DNA of 64,000 nt from Bradyrhizobium sp. RD5-C2 (GTDB taxonomy: Bacteria; Pseudomonadota; Alphaproteobacteria; Rhizobiales; Xanthobacteraceae). A model generated the notes under the pieces. The model was not told the origin of the DNA. It made no database searches and saw nothing but the letters and a program-made list of their open reading frames with translations. How positions within the stretch are numbered: the stretch's first letter is position 1; every line of letters starts with the position of its first letter. The stretch covers positions 344,147 through 408,146 of the forward strand of contig NZ_BOVL01000020.1 of the NCBI RefSeq assembly GCF_019972155.1, in the 5' to 3' direction. The translations under genes were made by a program, and so were the position numbers. Below, piece after piece: positions 8,228-17,072 of this stretch.

Positions 8228-8997
8228 GAGTTGCGCTCGCCGAAATAGATGGATGACAACTCCGGATTTCCGAGAATCTCCTCGGGTTCGCCGTCGGCGA
8301 GAAGCCGCCCCTGATCGAGGAAGCTGATCCGGTCGGAGATGCTGACGACGATCTCGAGGTTGTGCTCGATGATGCAGATCGTGATGCCGCGGCGAACCTC
8401 GCCGCGCAGCAGCGTCACGAAGCGCTCGTAGGATCTCGGATCGAGCCCGGATGCCGGTTCGTCGAGAAGCCACATTTTGGCCTTCGTGGCCATGATCCGC
8501 GCCATGCTGAGGAACTTGCGCTCCGCATAGGCGAGATCGTTCGCGCGCACGCCGGCGTTGTGCTGCAAGCCGGTAGCCTCGAGGATCTCGTGGACGCGCT
8601 GGTGGCGCTCCGCGCCGCTGCCGGCCTCGGATTGCCAGAACCAGGCGCTCTTCTCCATCACCGTAAGCACGTTCTCGAACACCGTCATGTGCGAGAACAG
8701 GCGCAGATCCTGGAAGGTCCGGGCGACGCCGAGGCGCGCGATCTTCCACGGTGCGGTACCTACGATCGATTCGTCCTGCCAGCGGATGTCGCCCGAGGTC
8801 GGTCGCAGATGTCCGGTGATCAGGTTGAAGAGCGTGGTCTTGCCTGCCCCGTTCGGGCCGACCAGCGTGGTGATGATCCCTTCGCGCAGACGCAGCGAGA
8901 CATCCTCGACCGCCTTCACGCCGTCGAAACTCTTGGTGAGATTGGCGATCTCGAGAAGCGTCGCCGGGGAGCCTGGAGCTTTCGACACTTGCAGCAC
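8224..8997 (-). CDS. livG: Branched-chain amino acid type ABC transporter, ATPase LivG
   Basis: This 257-residue ATPase shows Walker A GPNGAGKTTLFNLITG, the LivG-specific region GVARTFQDLRLFSHMTVFENV, a divergent signature region LAYAERKFLSMARIMA, and Walker B WLLDEPASGLDP. The signature lacks the usual LSGGQ-like core, reading AYAER instead, which is seen in some LivG relatives but deserves note. The start appears to be GTG at 8997, since GGAGG lies 6 bases upstream and no ATG fits. Only one base separates it from livM, and it overlaps livF. Confidence 0.88.
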   Translation of the reverse strand: MLQVSKAPGSPATLLEIANLTKSFDGVKAVEDVSLRLREGIITTLVGPNGAGKTTLFNLITGHLRPTSGDIRWQDESIVGTAPWKIARLGVARTFQDLRLFSHMTVFENVLTVMEKSAWFWQSEAGSGAERHQRVHEILEATGLQHNAGVRANDLAYAERKFLSMARIMATKAKMWLLDEPASGLDPRSYERFVTLLRGEVRRGITICIIEHNLEIVVSISDRISFLDQGRLLADGEPEEILGNPELSSIYFGERNS

Positions 8998-8998
8998 C

Positions 8999-9877
8999 TC
9001 AGGCCTCCCCTCGCTTTGCGCCCATGAGGCCGTCCGGCTTGAAGATCATCAGCAGGACCATCGCCAGCCCATAGACCATCTGCTGCACGGATCCGATTTC
9101 GGTGCGGGGGAGGAACGGCAGATAGGTCAAGGCGGCTGGCAGCAACGTGAGAAGAACCGCGCCGACGATCGGTCCCCACACGGTTCCGATGCCGCCGACG
9201 ATCACCATCGCCATGAACAGCGTCGAGGCATCGATGGTGAAGCTCTCGACATTGATGAAGCTGAGATAGTCGGCATACAAAACGCCCGCCACGGCGCAGA
9301 CCGCGGTTGAGTAGAACACTGAGAGCGTCTTGATCAGCGCGACATTCTTGCCGAACGCCAGCGCGGCCGATTCGCTGTCCCTGATGGCCTTGAGGCTGCG
9401 ACCGAAGCTCGAACGGACGATCGCCCTGGTCAGCACGACCACCAGGGCCAATGTCACGCCGGCGAGGCCGAGGAACTGGACGGGATCGCTGAACGCGTGT
9501 CCTGCGATACTCGCTGGCGGGATGCCGACCAGGCCGCCGATACCGCCCGTGACGGACTTCCACTCCGAGAACACCGTTGCGGCGAGAACCTGGAAACCGA
9601 GCGAGGCCGCCACGAAGTAGTCGCCCCGCACCCTCAGGGCAGGCAGGGCAAGCGCCGCCGAGATCGTTCCGGCGATGAGCATCGCGGCCGGCAGTTGAAG
9701 CAGCAGCGCGTCCGTCCACTGCAAGGCAATGAATGCCGCGACATACGCGCCGACGCCAAAAAACACCGCATGGGCCAGCGAGAAGATACCTGCATATCCC
9801 ATGATGAAATTCAGAGTGATCGCCAGAATGGCGTTGATGCAGACCAGCGTTGCAAGGTTTACGAGATAAGCGATCAC
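8999..9877 (-). CDS. livM: Branched-chain amino acid type ABC transporter, permease LivM
   Basis: This 292-residue inner-membrane permease has about eight hydrophobic segments. The LivM blocks FIMGYAGIFSLAHAVFFGVGAY and RSSFGRSLKAIRDSESAALAFGKNVALIKTLSVFYSTAVCAVAG are in their usual order, and the C-terminal MVIVGGIGTVWGPIVGAVLL matches the family. It forms the translocation pore with LivH. The gene follows livH by 12 bases and precedes livG by one. Confidence 0.9.
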   Translation of the reverse strand: MIAYLVNLATLVCINAILAITLNFIMGYAGIFSLAHAVFFGVGAYVAAFIALQWTDALLLQLPAAMLIAGTISAALALPALRVRGDYFVAASLGFQVLAATVFSEWKSVTGGIGGLVGIPPASIAGHAFSDPVQFLGLAGVTLALVVVLTRAIVRSSFGRSLKAIRDSESAALAFGKNVALIKTLSVFYSTAVCAVAGVLYADYLSFINVESFTIDASTLFMAMVIVGGIGTVWGPIVGAVLLTLLPAALTYLPFLPRTEIGSVQQMVYGLAMVLLMIFKPDGLMGAKRGEA

Positions 9878-9889
9878 GACACAGATCCT

Positions 9890-10762
9890 TCAGCTAGTCA
9901 CGACGCGGCCGAAGAAGCCCGACGGACGCAGCACGATGAACGCGAACAGGATGAGGAACGTGACCGCCTCGCTCCACTGCGGATCGAACCGCCACAGCGC
10001 CAGGTTCTCCGCAATGCCCAGCAACAGCCCCGCGCAGGCTGCTCCGCGCAGGCTGCCGACGCCGCCAACGATGGTCGCGGCGACGCTGATCAGCATCACG
10101 CGGCCGCCGATTGCCGCATTCAGCCCCGAGGTCATGCTGGTGAGCACCGCGGCGGGAACCACGAGCAGCGAGCCGAGCGCGAACGCGCATGTCGACACCG
10201 CCTTCGGATTCAACCCAAACGTCCGCACCAGCGCGGGGCTCTCGGACAGAGCCCGAAGCGCGATCCCGATATTGGTTCTGCCGAGAAAGAGCTGGAGCGC
10301 GACGAAACACACCACCGCGGTGACGACGGCAATCCCTGCAGTCGGCGCCACGTAGAGCCCAGGCAATGTCTCGACGCTCCTGCTCAATGCCGAAGGCACC
10401 GAAATGAAGCCGCGCCCGAATACGGTCCCGATCAGGTTCTGAATGACGACGGCGACGCCGAAGGAGCCGACGAAGATCGTGAAGAACGATCCGTCGGCGC
10501 TCTGGATCGGCCCGTAGACATAGCGGTCCAGAACAACTCCGAACAGCACGACCAGGATGCAGGCCGCAAGGATCGCGAACGGCCACCAGACCAGGAGAAC
10601 CGCGTAGAGATAGTAGAATACGTAGGCGCTGATCGCGAAACTCGCGCCGTGAGCAAAGTGGAAGATCTTCGTGGCCCCGAAGATCAGCGAGAAGCCGACC
10701 GCGGTCAGGCCGTAGAGCGCCCCGACCTGAATCCCGTTGATGATGAGTTGGAGTAGCAGCAT
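9890..10762 (-). CDS. livH: Branched-chain amino acid type ABC transporter, permease LivH
   Basis: This 290-residue inner-membrane permease has the LivH opening LQLIINGIQVGALYGLTAVGFSLIFGATKIFHFAHG and the central block GIALRALSESPALVRTFGLNPKAVSTCAFALGS. The ATG at 10762 is preferred to a GTG four codons upstream because it gives the family-typical N-terminus. It lies 23 bases after the binding-protein gene and 12 before livM. Together with LivM it forms the channel of the importer. Confidence 0.9.
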   Translation of the reverse strand: MLLLQLIINGIQVGALYGLTAVGFSLIFGATKIFHFAHGASFAISAYVFYYLYAVLLVWWPFAILAACILVVLFGVVLDRYVYGPIQSADGSFFTIFVGSFGVAVVIQNLIGTVFGRGFISVPSALSRSVETLPGLYVAPTAGIAVVTAVVCFVALQLFLGRTNIGIALRALSESPALVRTFGLNPKAVSTCAFALGSLLVVPAAVLTSMTSGLNAAIGGRVMLISVAATIVGGVGSLRGAACAGLLLGIAENLALWRFDPQWSEAVTFLILFAFIVLRPSGFFGRVVTS

Positions 10763-10785
10763 GGGTCCTCGCACCGGCGCCAGAG

Positions 10786-11913
10786 CTAGTGAACCGCAAC
10801 GGTCTCGACGACGGCCGGCTCGCCAGCCACTTCGTTGATCTGCATAGCCGATCGGATCGTGCCGTCCTTCTCGAAGGTGACACGCCCGCCGACCAGATCG
10901 AACGCGCCGATCTCGCGCCGCTTCGTCAGGAGATTTTCGCCCGTGATCGGCAAGCCAGCCTTCTGCAAGGTCGACGCCAAGGTCCCGTAGAGGAGCACGG
11001 CATTGTAGTAGTTCGCGGCGTAGGCGGTCGGCGCCCGGCTGGTCCTGGCCTGGTACTCCCGCGTGAAGCGCCTTGTCACCGGATCGTCGGAATTCCAGTC
11101 GATCCGCTGCGTCGTGAACAGCGCCCCTTTCGCTTCGGGAAGGCTGGCGATGGCAGGGATCGCAAACCCCGAGTAGCTGGCGAGCTGTTGCGTGACGCCG
11201 TTGTCGCGCAATTGCTTGATGATCTGCGATTGCTGCGCGCCGAACGAGGCGATGTAGACGACGTCCGGCTTGGCATCGCGCACCCGCGCCGCCACTCCGC
11301 TGAATTGTTGGGCATTGGACGACACCGACAGCGCCTCGGCCAAGGTTGCGCCGAGCGAAGGCAGGCTGGATTCGAGTTCGCGCTTGATCGATTGGCCAAG
11401 CGGGTCGTCGACATAGACGAGGACAAACCGCTTCAATCCCCGCTTCCGCACCAAATAGGGCGCCATTGCCCGCACCTCGAAATTGGCGAGCGGGATGACG
11501 TTCCAGAAATACTCACCAAGCTCGGCAAGGTCGGGGCCGACCCCGCCGCCATTGACGGCAACCGTGCGGCTCCGCGTCGCGGTGGTCGAGATCGCCTTGG
11601 ACACGCCGGTGAACGCCGAGAGCACGTAGCTCACCTTCTCGACGTTCACGAGCTTGTTCATGGCGATCACGCCCTGCTGCGGGAGCGCCTGGCTGTCCTC
11701 GTAGGCGATCGATAGCCTCCCGCCGAGGGCTTTTGTGTCGTTGAGATGCGAGACCGCAAGCTCAGTTGCCCCCATGTAGAGATCGCCGTAATCGGCGTTT
11801 GCGCCGCTCAGGGGGAAGATCGCCCCGATGCGAAGATCCTGGGCTGAGGCCCGTCCGGCGAGCGCAACAAGCATCGAAAACGCAAGAACCGCGACTTTCC
11901 GCAGAGGCCACAT
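10786..11913 (-). CDS. Liv-type ABC transporter substrate-binding protein, first gene of the long minus-strand operon
   Basis: This 375-residue exported binding protein begins MWPLRKVAVLAFSMLVALA, a signal peptide ending in ASA, then DLRIGAIFPLSGANADYG, the standard start of the mature LivK/AmiC-like fold. The ligand is unknown. It is the promoter-proximal gene of a 12-gene run that ends at 2502. Only 13 bases separate its ATG from a perfect inverted repeat (11927-11948) that matches a second site in front of the divergent operon, so it is likely repressed by the LacI-type protein encoded just upstream. A GGGAG ribosome binding site precedes the start. Confidence 0.88.
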   Translation of the reverse strand: MWPLRKVAVLAFSMLVALAGRASAQDLRIGAIFPLSGANADYGDLYMGATELAVSHLNDTKALGGRLSIAYEDSQALPQQGVIAMNKLVNVEKVSYVLSAFTGVSKAISTTATRSRTVAVNGGGVGPDLAELGEYFWNVIPLANFEVRAMAPYLVRKRGLKRFVLVYVDDPLGQSIKRELESSLPSLGATLAEALSVSSNAQQFSGVAARVRDAKPDVVYIASFGAQQSQIIKQLRDNGVTQQLASYSGFAIPAIASLPEAKGALFTTQRIDWNSDDPVTRRFTREYQARTSRAPTAYAANYYNAVLLYGTLASTLQKAGLPITGENLLTKRREIGAFDLVGGRVTFEKDGTIRSAMQINEVAGEPAVVETVAVH

Positions 11914-11926
11914 CGCAAACTCCCGA

Positions 11927-11948
11927 TTTACGAAAACGATTTCGTAAA
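11927..11948. promoter_or_regulatory. LacI-family operator 1, in front of the transporter operon
   Basis: A perfect inverted repeat: TTTACGAAA, a 4-base centre ACGA, then TTTCGTAAA. It lies 13 bases upstream of the first transporter gene's ATG, where a bound repressor would block transcription or initiation. The same sequence in opposite orientation recurs at 13087-13108 with 20 of 22 positions identical. The AT-rich site with a central CG step fits LacI/GalR-type operators, and a LacI-family gene lies between the two sites. Confidence 0.75.
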
Positions 11949-11992
11949 CTAGTTCGCAGCAACCCGGCTTGTCAAGCGACCGATGTCAGCTT

Positions 11993-13033
11993 TCAGATTT
12001 CGCCGGCCGCGACCAGTTGGCTGCCGTGAGACGAGCGCAGAATCAGCTCGGGCGACCAGATTTCCTGCAATTCCTTGGCCGAACGGCCATCCATGAGGGC
12101 CAGAAGCAGATCGACCATGCGGCGCCCTGCCTCGAATGTCGGCGCGGAGAACGTGGTCAGGGGCGGGTTCAGATAGGGCCCGAGCGGGTGGTTGTCGCAA
12201 CCGATCACCGGAATATCGACGCCTGGGCGCCTGCCCGTCTCCGCGATCGCTTGCATCGCGCCGGTGGCGATCAGGTCGTGACCGCACATGATCGCCGTCG
12301 GCGGATCGCTCAGCGCAAGGAGCCGACGGGCGCCGTTCAGCCCCTCCTCCTCGCTGGTGCCAGTCTCGACCACGAGATCGGCATCGAACGGCAGCTTCGC
12401 CGCCTTCAAGGCCGCGCGATAGCCTTCCTGCAGCAGATGGCTGATCATGAGGTATCCCGGCGTGCTCAACAGCCCGATCCGGCGATGTCCAAACCCTATG
12501 AAACGCGCCGTTCCATTGCGGCCGGCGACCGTTCGGTCGATATCCACGAAGGGAAACGGCTTGCCGGTCTCGCTGCGGCCCAGCGCGACAAACGGCACGT
12601 TGCGCTCCTGGAGATAGCGGATCCGGGGGTCGTCGCGACGCGTGCGGCCGAACATCACGCCATCGACCCGCTGCCGCTCGACCAGGCGGCGGAAGCTATC
12701 GAGCTCCGTCTCCAGCGTTCGACCTGCGACGATGATGAGCTGAAACGGGGTCTGACTGAGATTCTGGTCGATCCCCATCAGCAGATCCAGGAAGAACGGA
12801 TGCGCAAAATGGGTCTGCGGCGGCGACAGCACGAAGCCGATCGTCTCGGACGTTTGCGTGCGAAGCCGCCGCCCCGCCGGATCCGGAGAAAAGCCAAACT
12901 TCTCCGCCGCTTCCAGCACGCGCCGCTTCGTCGCATCGCTCACGTCGCCGCGGTCATTGATGGCCTTGGAGACCGTCGACACGGCCAGCCCCAAGTGCCG
13001 GGCAAGTTCTACGATGTTGATCCGCTGCTTCAT
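11993..13033 (-). CDS. LacI/GalR-family transcriptional repressor
   Basis: This 346-residue protein carries the N-terminal LacI helix-turn-helix (IVELARHLGLAVSTVSKAINDRGDVSDATKRRVLEAAEKFGF, residues about 7-49) and the hinge, then a periplasmic-binding-protein-like effector domain (VMFGRTRRDDPRI, VDIDRTVAGRNGTARFIGFGHRRIGLL). It lies between the transporter operon and the divergent acyl-CoA operon. Its 5' end is 80 bases from the acyl-CoA dehydrogenase gene, and that interval contains operator 2, so autoregulation is also likely. The effector is unknown; a pathway metabolite or its CoA ester is plausible. LacI-type proteins more often sense sugars, so use with acyl-CoA genes is noteworthy. 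Confidence 0.92.
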   Translation of the reverse strand: MKQRINIVELARHLGLAVSTVSKAINDRGDVSDATKRRVLEAAEKFGFSPDPAGRRLRTQTSETIGFVLSPPQTHFAHPFFLDLLMGIDQNLSQTPFQLIIVAGRTLETELDSFRRLVERQRVDGVMFGRTRRDDPRIRYLQERNVPFVALGRSETGKPFPFVDIDRTVAGRNGTARFIGFGHRRIGLLSTPGYLMISHLLQEGYRAALKAAKLPFDADLVVETGTSEEEGLNGARRLLALSDPPTAIMCGHDLIATGAMQAIAETGRRPGVDIPVIGCDNHPLGPYLNPPLTTFSAPTFEAGRRMVDLLLALMDGRSAKELQEIWSPELILRSSHGSQLVAAGEI

Positions 13034-13086
13034 TCCAGCCTCTTGCTGCCAACACTTGACACAGGAGCTCGCCGGCGTCTAGGTTA

Positions 13087-13108
13087 TTTACGAAATCGTT
13101 TTCGGAGA
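13087..13108. promoter_or_regulatory. LacI-family operator 2, between lacI and the acyl-CoA operon
   Basis: The left part reads TTTACGAAATCGTTTTCG and matches the reverse complement of operator 1; the last four bases diverge (GAGA instead of TAAA). The site is in the 80-base divergent interval and ends 5 bases before the ATG of the acyl-CoA dehydrogenase gene, overlapping its ribosome binding site GGAG. It is suited to control both the plus-strand operon and the lacI gene. Confidence 0.7.
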
Positions 13109-13113
13109 TTTCC

Positions 13114-14259
13114 ATGATCGACCTTGCCTCGCATGAAATGACGATGCTCCGCCAGACGGTGCGAGGATTTGTCCGCGACCGTCTCGAGCCGCTCGAACAG
13201 CAGATTGAGACCGACGACGACGTGTCTCCGGACTTGCTGGCCAAGCTGCGCAGCGAGGCCGCAGAGCTCGGGATCTATGGCTTCAACCTCCCGCCCGAGC
13301 TCGGCGGTTACGGCCTTCCGGTCGCGGCACAGGTCGGAATCCTGGAAGAGGTCACCCACACCTCCGTTCCGCTGTCCGAGGTGGTCGGGTTCCTGCCGCT
13401 CTCGCTGATCCACCTCAATGAGGAGCAGCGCGCCCGCATCCTTCCCGATCTCGCGTCCGGTCGCGTGACGATGACGTACGCCCTCACCGAGCCGGATGCC
13501 GGGTCGGATTTGAGCAGCATTCGAACCAGGGCGGTGAAGGTCGATGGCGGCTGGCGCCTCGAGGGGGCTAAGCAGTTCATCTCCAACGTCGAGACTTGCG
13601 ACTACGTGATCGTGCTGGCGGTCAGCGATCACACCGCTTCCCTCAAAGGGCGCCTGACCACGTTCATCGTCAAGCGCAGCAATCCGGGGCTCGTCGGCAT
13701 GACGCGCTACAAGAAGATGGGGTGGCACGGCTATCATCTGAACGGCTTCTCGCTCGAGGACTGTTTCGTTCCGGATGCGGACGTTCTCGGGCGTCCCGGC
13801 GACGGCTTCATGGTCATGATGGCCTCGATCAACCACGACAGGATCCTTTCTGCCTGCCGGTCGCTGGGACTGGCGCAACGCGCGCATGACATGTCGATCG
13901 CCTATGCGAAGGAGCGTCGCGCCTTCGGCTCGCAGCTTGCGAGCCATCAGGCCATCCAGTTCATGATCGCGGACAATGACGTCGAGATCGAAGCGACACG
14001 GGCACTGATCTATCGTGCCGCCGCCTTGTGCGACCAGGAAGATTCGTCGTCGCGGATCGCCGTGTCCAGGGCCAAATTATACGCCAGCGAGATGGGATGC
14101 CGCGTCGTCGATCGCTGCCTCCAGATCTTCGGCGGGATGGGTTACATGTGCGAGCTCCCCATCGAGCGATTCTATCGGGATGCCCGTGCATTCCGCCTGG
14201 GCGAAGGCACATCCGAGATGCAGCGAATTCAGATCGCTCGCCAGGCTCTCTCAAACTGA
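13114..14259 (+). CDS. Acyl-CoA dehydrogenase family protein
   Basis: This 381-residue flavoprotein is expected to oxidise an acyl-CoA to a 2-enoyl-CoA using FAD and electron-transfer flavoprotein. Family motifs are YALTEPDAGSDLSSIRTRAV (FAD/substrate loop), QFISN, and the C-terminal FYRDARAFRLGEGTSEMQRIQIARQAL, which carries the glutamate normally serving as catalytic base. Length is normal. It is the first gene of the plus-strand run, directly behind operator 2, with a GGAG ribosome binding site. The CoA ligase gene follows 16 bases later. The chain length or ring nature of its substrate cannot be told. Confidence 0.9.
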   Translation: MIDLASHEMTMLRQTVRGFVRDRLEPLEQQIETDDDVSPDLLAKLRSEAAELGIYGFNLPPELGGYGLPVAAQVGILEEVTHTSVPLSEVVGFLPLSLIHLNEEQRARILPDLASGRVTMTYALTEPDAGSDLSSIRTRAVKVDGGWRLEGAKQFISNVETCDYVIVLAVSDHTASLKGRLTTFIVKRSNPGLVGMTRYKKMGWHGYHLNGFSLEDCFVPDADVLGRPGDGFMVMMASINHDRILSACRSLGLAQRAHDMSIAYAKERRAFGSQLASHQAIQFMIADNDVEIEATRALIYRAAALCDQEDSSSRIAVSRAKLYASEMGCRVVDRCLQIFGGMGYMCELPIERFYRDARAFRLGEGTSEMQRIQIARQALSN

Positions 14260-14275
14260 CACGAAGGGGATTACA

Positions 14276-15811
14276 ATGATTGGCGCGCCAAGCCCGTTTT
14301 TCGGGCTGCTCGATAACGATGTCGAAGCGCCGGCGATTTATCTCGGCGACTATGTCGCTACGCGCCGGGAACTGGCCGAGGCGTCGAAGCGCGCCGCAGC
14401 GTTTCTGCATAGCCTCGGCTTGACGCGCGGCGACGTGATCGCGCTGTGGCTCCCTGATGGCCCGACCTGGTTGCAATTCCTGTTTGCCGCCGCGCATCAG
14501 GGGATTCTGGTGGTTCCGATCAGCACGAGATACCGTCGCGCCGAAGCGCTCCATGTGATTGCATTGTCCCGTGCGAAGGCGGTCGTGGCTGCGAGCAGCT
14601 TCCTCGATGTGGCCTTCGCGCAGATCGTGCGTGATATCCAGGGCGAGGTCCCTACGCTCGCCCACGTCATCGAGATAGCCGACCCGGGCCGTTTCCATCC
14701 GGGTGCCGATGGCCATGTGGAAGCGGGGGGCCGGCCGCAAGACCTGCTGTGCACGTTCAGCACCTCCGGAACCACCGGTGCGCCGAAGCTCGCCGTTCAC
14801 GACCAGCATAGCTGCCGCAACCACGCGCATATCGTCGCTTCCGCATTCAGCATCCATTCCGGCGACACGACGCTGTGCGCATTGCCGCTCTATGGCGTGC
14901 TGGGATTCGTCCAGGCCATCGCCACGCTGGCGGGTGGCGGCGCCTGCGTTCTGCTTCCGGTCTTCAAGGCCGCCGAAGCCGCCTCGGCGATCGAGCGACA
15001 TGCGGCAACCCATGTGTTCGGCTCCGACGGGCTGCTGGATGCCGTCTTCAACGTGCCCGCGGCGAAACTCTCGACGCTGCGCGCCGGAGGTTTTGCCGAT
15101 TTTGCCGGCCTGACCGACCGCGTGATGAGGACCGCCGAAGACAAATGGGGATTGCGCCTCGTCAGCGTCTACGGCTCGTCCGAAGGCTTTGCTCTCATGG
15201 CCGCGCGCTCGCCCTCCGAACCGATCGAGGTCAGGTCACTGCCCGGCGGCCGTTTGCTGTCCGGCGAGATGGCTTTGCGCATCGTCGAGCCTGACACGGC
15301 AACGCCGGTGGCATCCGGCGCAACCGGCGAATTGCAGATCCGCGGCTACAATGTGATGCCCTGCTATCTGAACAACGAGGCCGCAACCGCGCAGGCGTTC
15401 ACCTCCGACGGCTGGTATCGAACCGGCGATTTCGCCTATGCGGACGAGGACGCTTTCGTTTTCCTGTCGCGCATCGGCGACGGCCTCCGCCTGCGCGGCT
15501 ATCTGGTCGATCCCGGCGAGATCGAGAGCTTTCTCTGCCGGCATCCGGAGGTGTCCGCCGCGCAGGTCGTCGGCGTGCGCCTCGAGGGCGAAGGCGACGT
15601 TGCGGTCGCCTTTATTCGCTCCGACCGTGAACTCGGCGAGACCGAGCTGCTCGCCTACTGCCGCGAAGGTATCGCCAACTACAAGGTCCCGCGTCGCATC
15701 GTTCAGGTCGACGCGTTTCCGGTCATCGACGGCCCGAACGGCACCAAGATCCGCAAGGCGGCGCTGAGGGAGCACGCCTCCCGGCTGCTCAGCTCCGCTC
15801 CCATCACCTGA
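14276..15811 (+). CDS. Acyl-CoA synthetase (AMP-forming), ANL superfamily
   Basis: This 511-residue ligase should activate a carboxylic acid to its CoA thioester with ATP. The P-loop block TFSTSGTTGAPKLAVHDQ, the A5-type motif VYGSSEGFAL, the hinge region GWYRTGDFAYADEDAFVFLSRIGDGLRLRGYLVDPGEIE and the C-terminal catalytic lysine in NGTKIRKAAL are all present. The ATG at 14276 is chosen because GAAGGGGA precedes it. A longer frame begins inside the acyl-CoA dehydrogenase gene and is rejected. The substrate is probably the molecule imported by one of the ABC systems of the divergent operon. Confidence 0.9.
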   Translation: MIGAPSPFFGLLDNDVEAPAIYLGDYVATRRELAEASKRAAAFLHSLGLTRGDVIALWLPDGPTWLQFLFAAAHQGILVVPISTRYRRAEALHVIALSRAKAVVAASSFLDVAFAQIVRDIQGEVPTLAHVIEIADPGRFHPGADGHVEAGGRPQDLLCTFSTSGTTGAPKLAVHDQHSCRNHAHIVASAFSIHSGDTTLCALPLYGVLGFVQAIATLAGGGACVLLPVFKAAEAASAIERHAATHVFGSDGLLDAVFNVPAAKLSTLRAGGFADFAGLTDRVMRTAEDKWGLRLVSVYGSSEGFALMAARSPSEPIEVRSLPGGRLLSGEMALRIVEPDTATPVASGATGELQIRGYNVMPCYLNNEAATAQAFTSDGWYRTGDFAYADEDAFVFLSRIGDGLRLRGYLVDPGEIESFLCRHPEVSAAQVVGVRLEGEGDVAVAFIRSDRELGETELLAYCREGIANYKVPRRIVQVDAFPVIDGPNGTKIRKAALREHASRLLSSAPIT

Positions 15812-15821
15812 CGAGGTTGAC

Positions 15822-16601
15822 ATGAAACGCCACGAGATCAAATCCGACATCGCCTGGGCGACTCCCACGCAGATCAAGGTCCACGGGCTCGATCTCTGCT
15901 CCGAGATCGTCGGTGTCGTCGATTTTGGCCAGATGGCCTTCCTCGAGATCTTCGCCCGACTTCCGGACGCGAATGAAGCGCGCATGTTCAATGCCATGAT
16001 GGTGATCCTGGTCGAGCATGGAATCACACCCTCCTCCCTCGCCACACGCATGACCTATTGCGGGGCGCCGGAAGCCGTGCAGGCCTCGGTCGCCGCTGGA
16101 CTGTTGGGGCTCGGCTCCGTGTTCGTCGGCTCGCTGGATAACGCGGCGAAGATGCTCCAGGAGGCCTTGCCCGACCCGCAGGCGTCCGTCAACCTGAAGC
16201 AATTGGCGGTCGACATCGTCAGCGCCCACAGGAGCCGGCGCGAGATCATTCCGGGGGTCGGCCACCCCTTCCACAAGCCGATCGATCCACGCACGCCGGC
16301 CCTGTTCAAGGTCGCGCACGAAACCGGCTTTGCGGGCCGCTATGTGGAGCTGATGGAGAACATCGGCGCGGAGGCAAGCCGGCAATATGGCCGACCACTG
16401 CCCCTCAACGTCACCGGCGCGATGGCAGCCATCGCCTCGGAGTTCAAGCTGCCCTGGAAGATGTGTCGCGGCCTCGCCGTGGCAGCTCGCGCAGTCGGGC
16501 TCGTCGGGCACATCATCGAAGAAATGCGTCAGCCGATGGCCGAGGAGATCTATTACCGGATCGAGCACGAGGCCACCGAACACTCCCGCCCGCGCGAGTG
16601 A
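15822..16601 (+). CDS. Citryl-CoA lyase-like protein (citrate synthase superfamily, short form)
   Basis: This 259-residue protein corresponds to the catalytic part of citrate synthase, without the N-terminal region of the full-length enzyme. The conserved block IIPGVGHPFHKPIDPRTPALFKVA carries a histidine and arginine at positions equivalent to the citrate synthase active site, and an upstream histidine appears in VEHGITPS. Short members are annotated as citryl-CoA lyases, which cleave a 3-hydroxy-3-carboxyacyl-CoA to acetyl-CoA and a 2-oxo acid. In this operon it could perform a retro-Claisen step on a branched or carboxylated acyl-CoA rather than act in the citric acid cycle. The gene lies 10 bases after the ligase and 10 before the thioesterase. 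Confidence 0.75.
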   Translation: MKRHEIKSDIAWATPTQIKVHGLDLCSEIVGVVDFGQMAFLEIFARLPDANEARMFNAMMVILVEHGITPSSLATRMTYCGAPEAVQASVAAGLLGLGSVFVGSLDNAAKMLQEALPDPQASVNLKQLAVDIVSAHRSRREIIPGVGHPFHKPIDPRTPALFKVAHETGFAGRYVELMENIGAEASRQYGRPLPLNVTGAMAAIASEFKLPWKMCRGLAVAARAVGLVGHIIEEMRQPMAEEIYYRIEHEATEHSRPRE

Positions 16602-16611
16602 GGAGTGCCCG

Positions 16612-17070
16612 ATGCACGAGGACCCGGTTTCACGCCCCCCTTCAACGCCACGGCTCACGCCGGAGCACTTCCGGTTCTGGAGTCTGGAAAAGCTGCGCAA
16701 TGCCGACACCGATCAGTTCCGGCACGTCAACAACGCGGCGATCGCCAGCTTCCTCGAAGGCGGCCGCATGGAGCTATTCGCGGAGCCCGCGATCAGCCGC
16801 CTCATGGACGGCCTCAACGTCGTGGTCGGACGGCTGACCATCGAATTCCACAGTGAGGTCTTCTATCCGGGTGAGGTCAACATCGGCTCGACGGTCACCT
16901 CTGTCGGCCGCTCCTCCTTCGAGGTCCTGCAAGGCGTCTTCCGCGCCGGGGCATGCGTAGCCTCTGCTACGGCCTCCTGCGTGCTGCTCCAGGCCGGGAA
17001 GCCGCATGCCATTCCGGACGACATCCGCCGGCACCTCCTCGGCGACTCCTCCAAATCCGCAAGAGCCTGA
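16612..17070 (+). CDS. Acyl-CoA thioesterase, hotdog fold (4-hydroxybenzoyl-CoA thioesterase-like)
   Basis: This 152-residue protein contains the YbgC/FcbC-type active-site block NADTDQFRHVNNAAIASFLEGGRMELF, with the nucleophile-like aspartate and HVNN residues, followed by VVGRLTIEFHSEVFYPGEVNIGSTV. It would hydrolyse an acyl-CoA, either to release the product or to free trapped CoA. Sequence before residue 25 looks like a flexible leader. It has a GAGG ribosome binding site and is 2 bases upstream of the enoyl-CoA hydratase gene. Confidence 0.82.
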   Translation: MHEDPVSRPPSTPRLTPEHFRFWSLEKLRNADTDQFRHVNNAAIASFLEGGRMELFAEPAISRLMDGLNVVVGRLTIEFHSEVFYPGEVNIGSTVTSVGRSSFEVLQGVFRAGACVASATASCVLLQAGKPHAIPDDIRRHLLGDSSKSARA

Positions 17071-17072
17071 CC

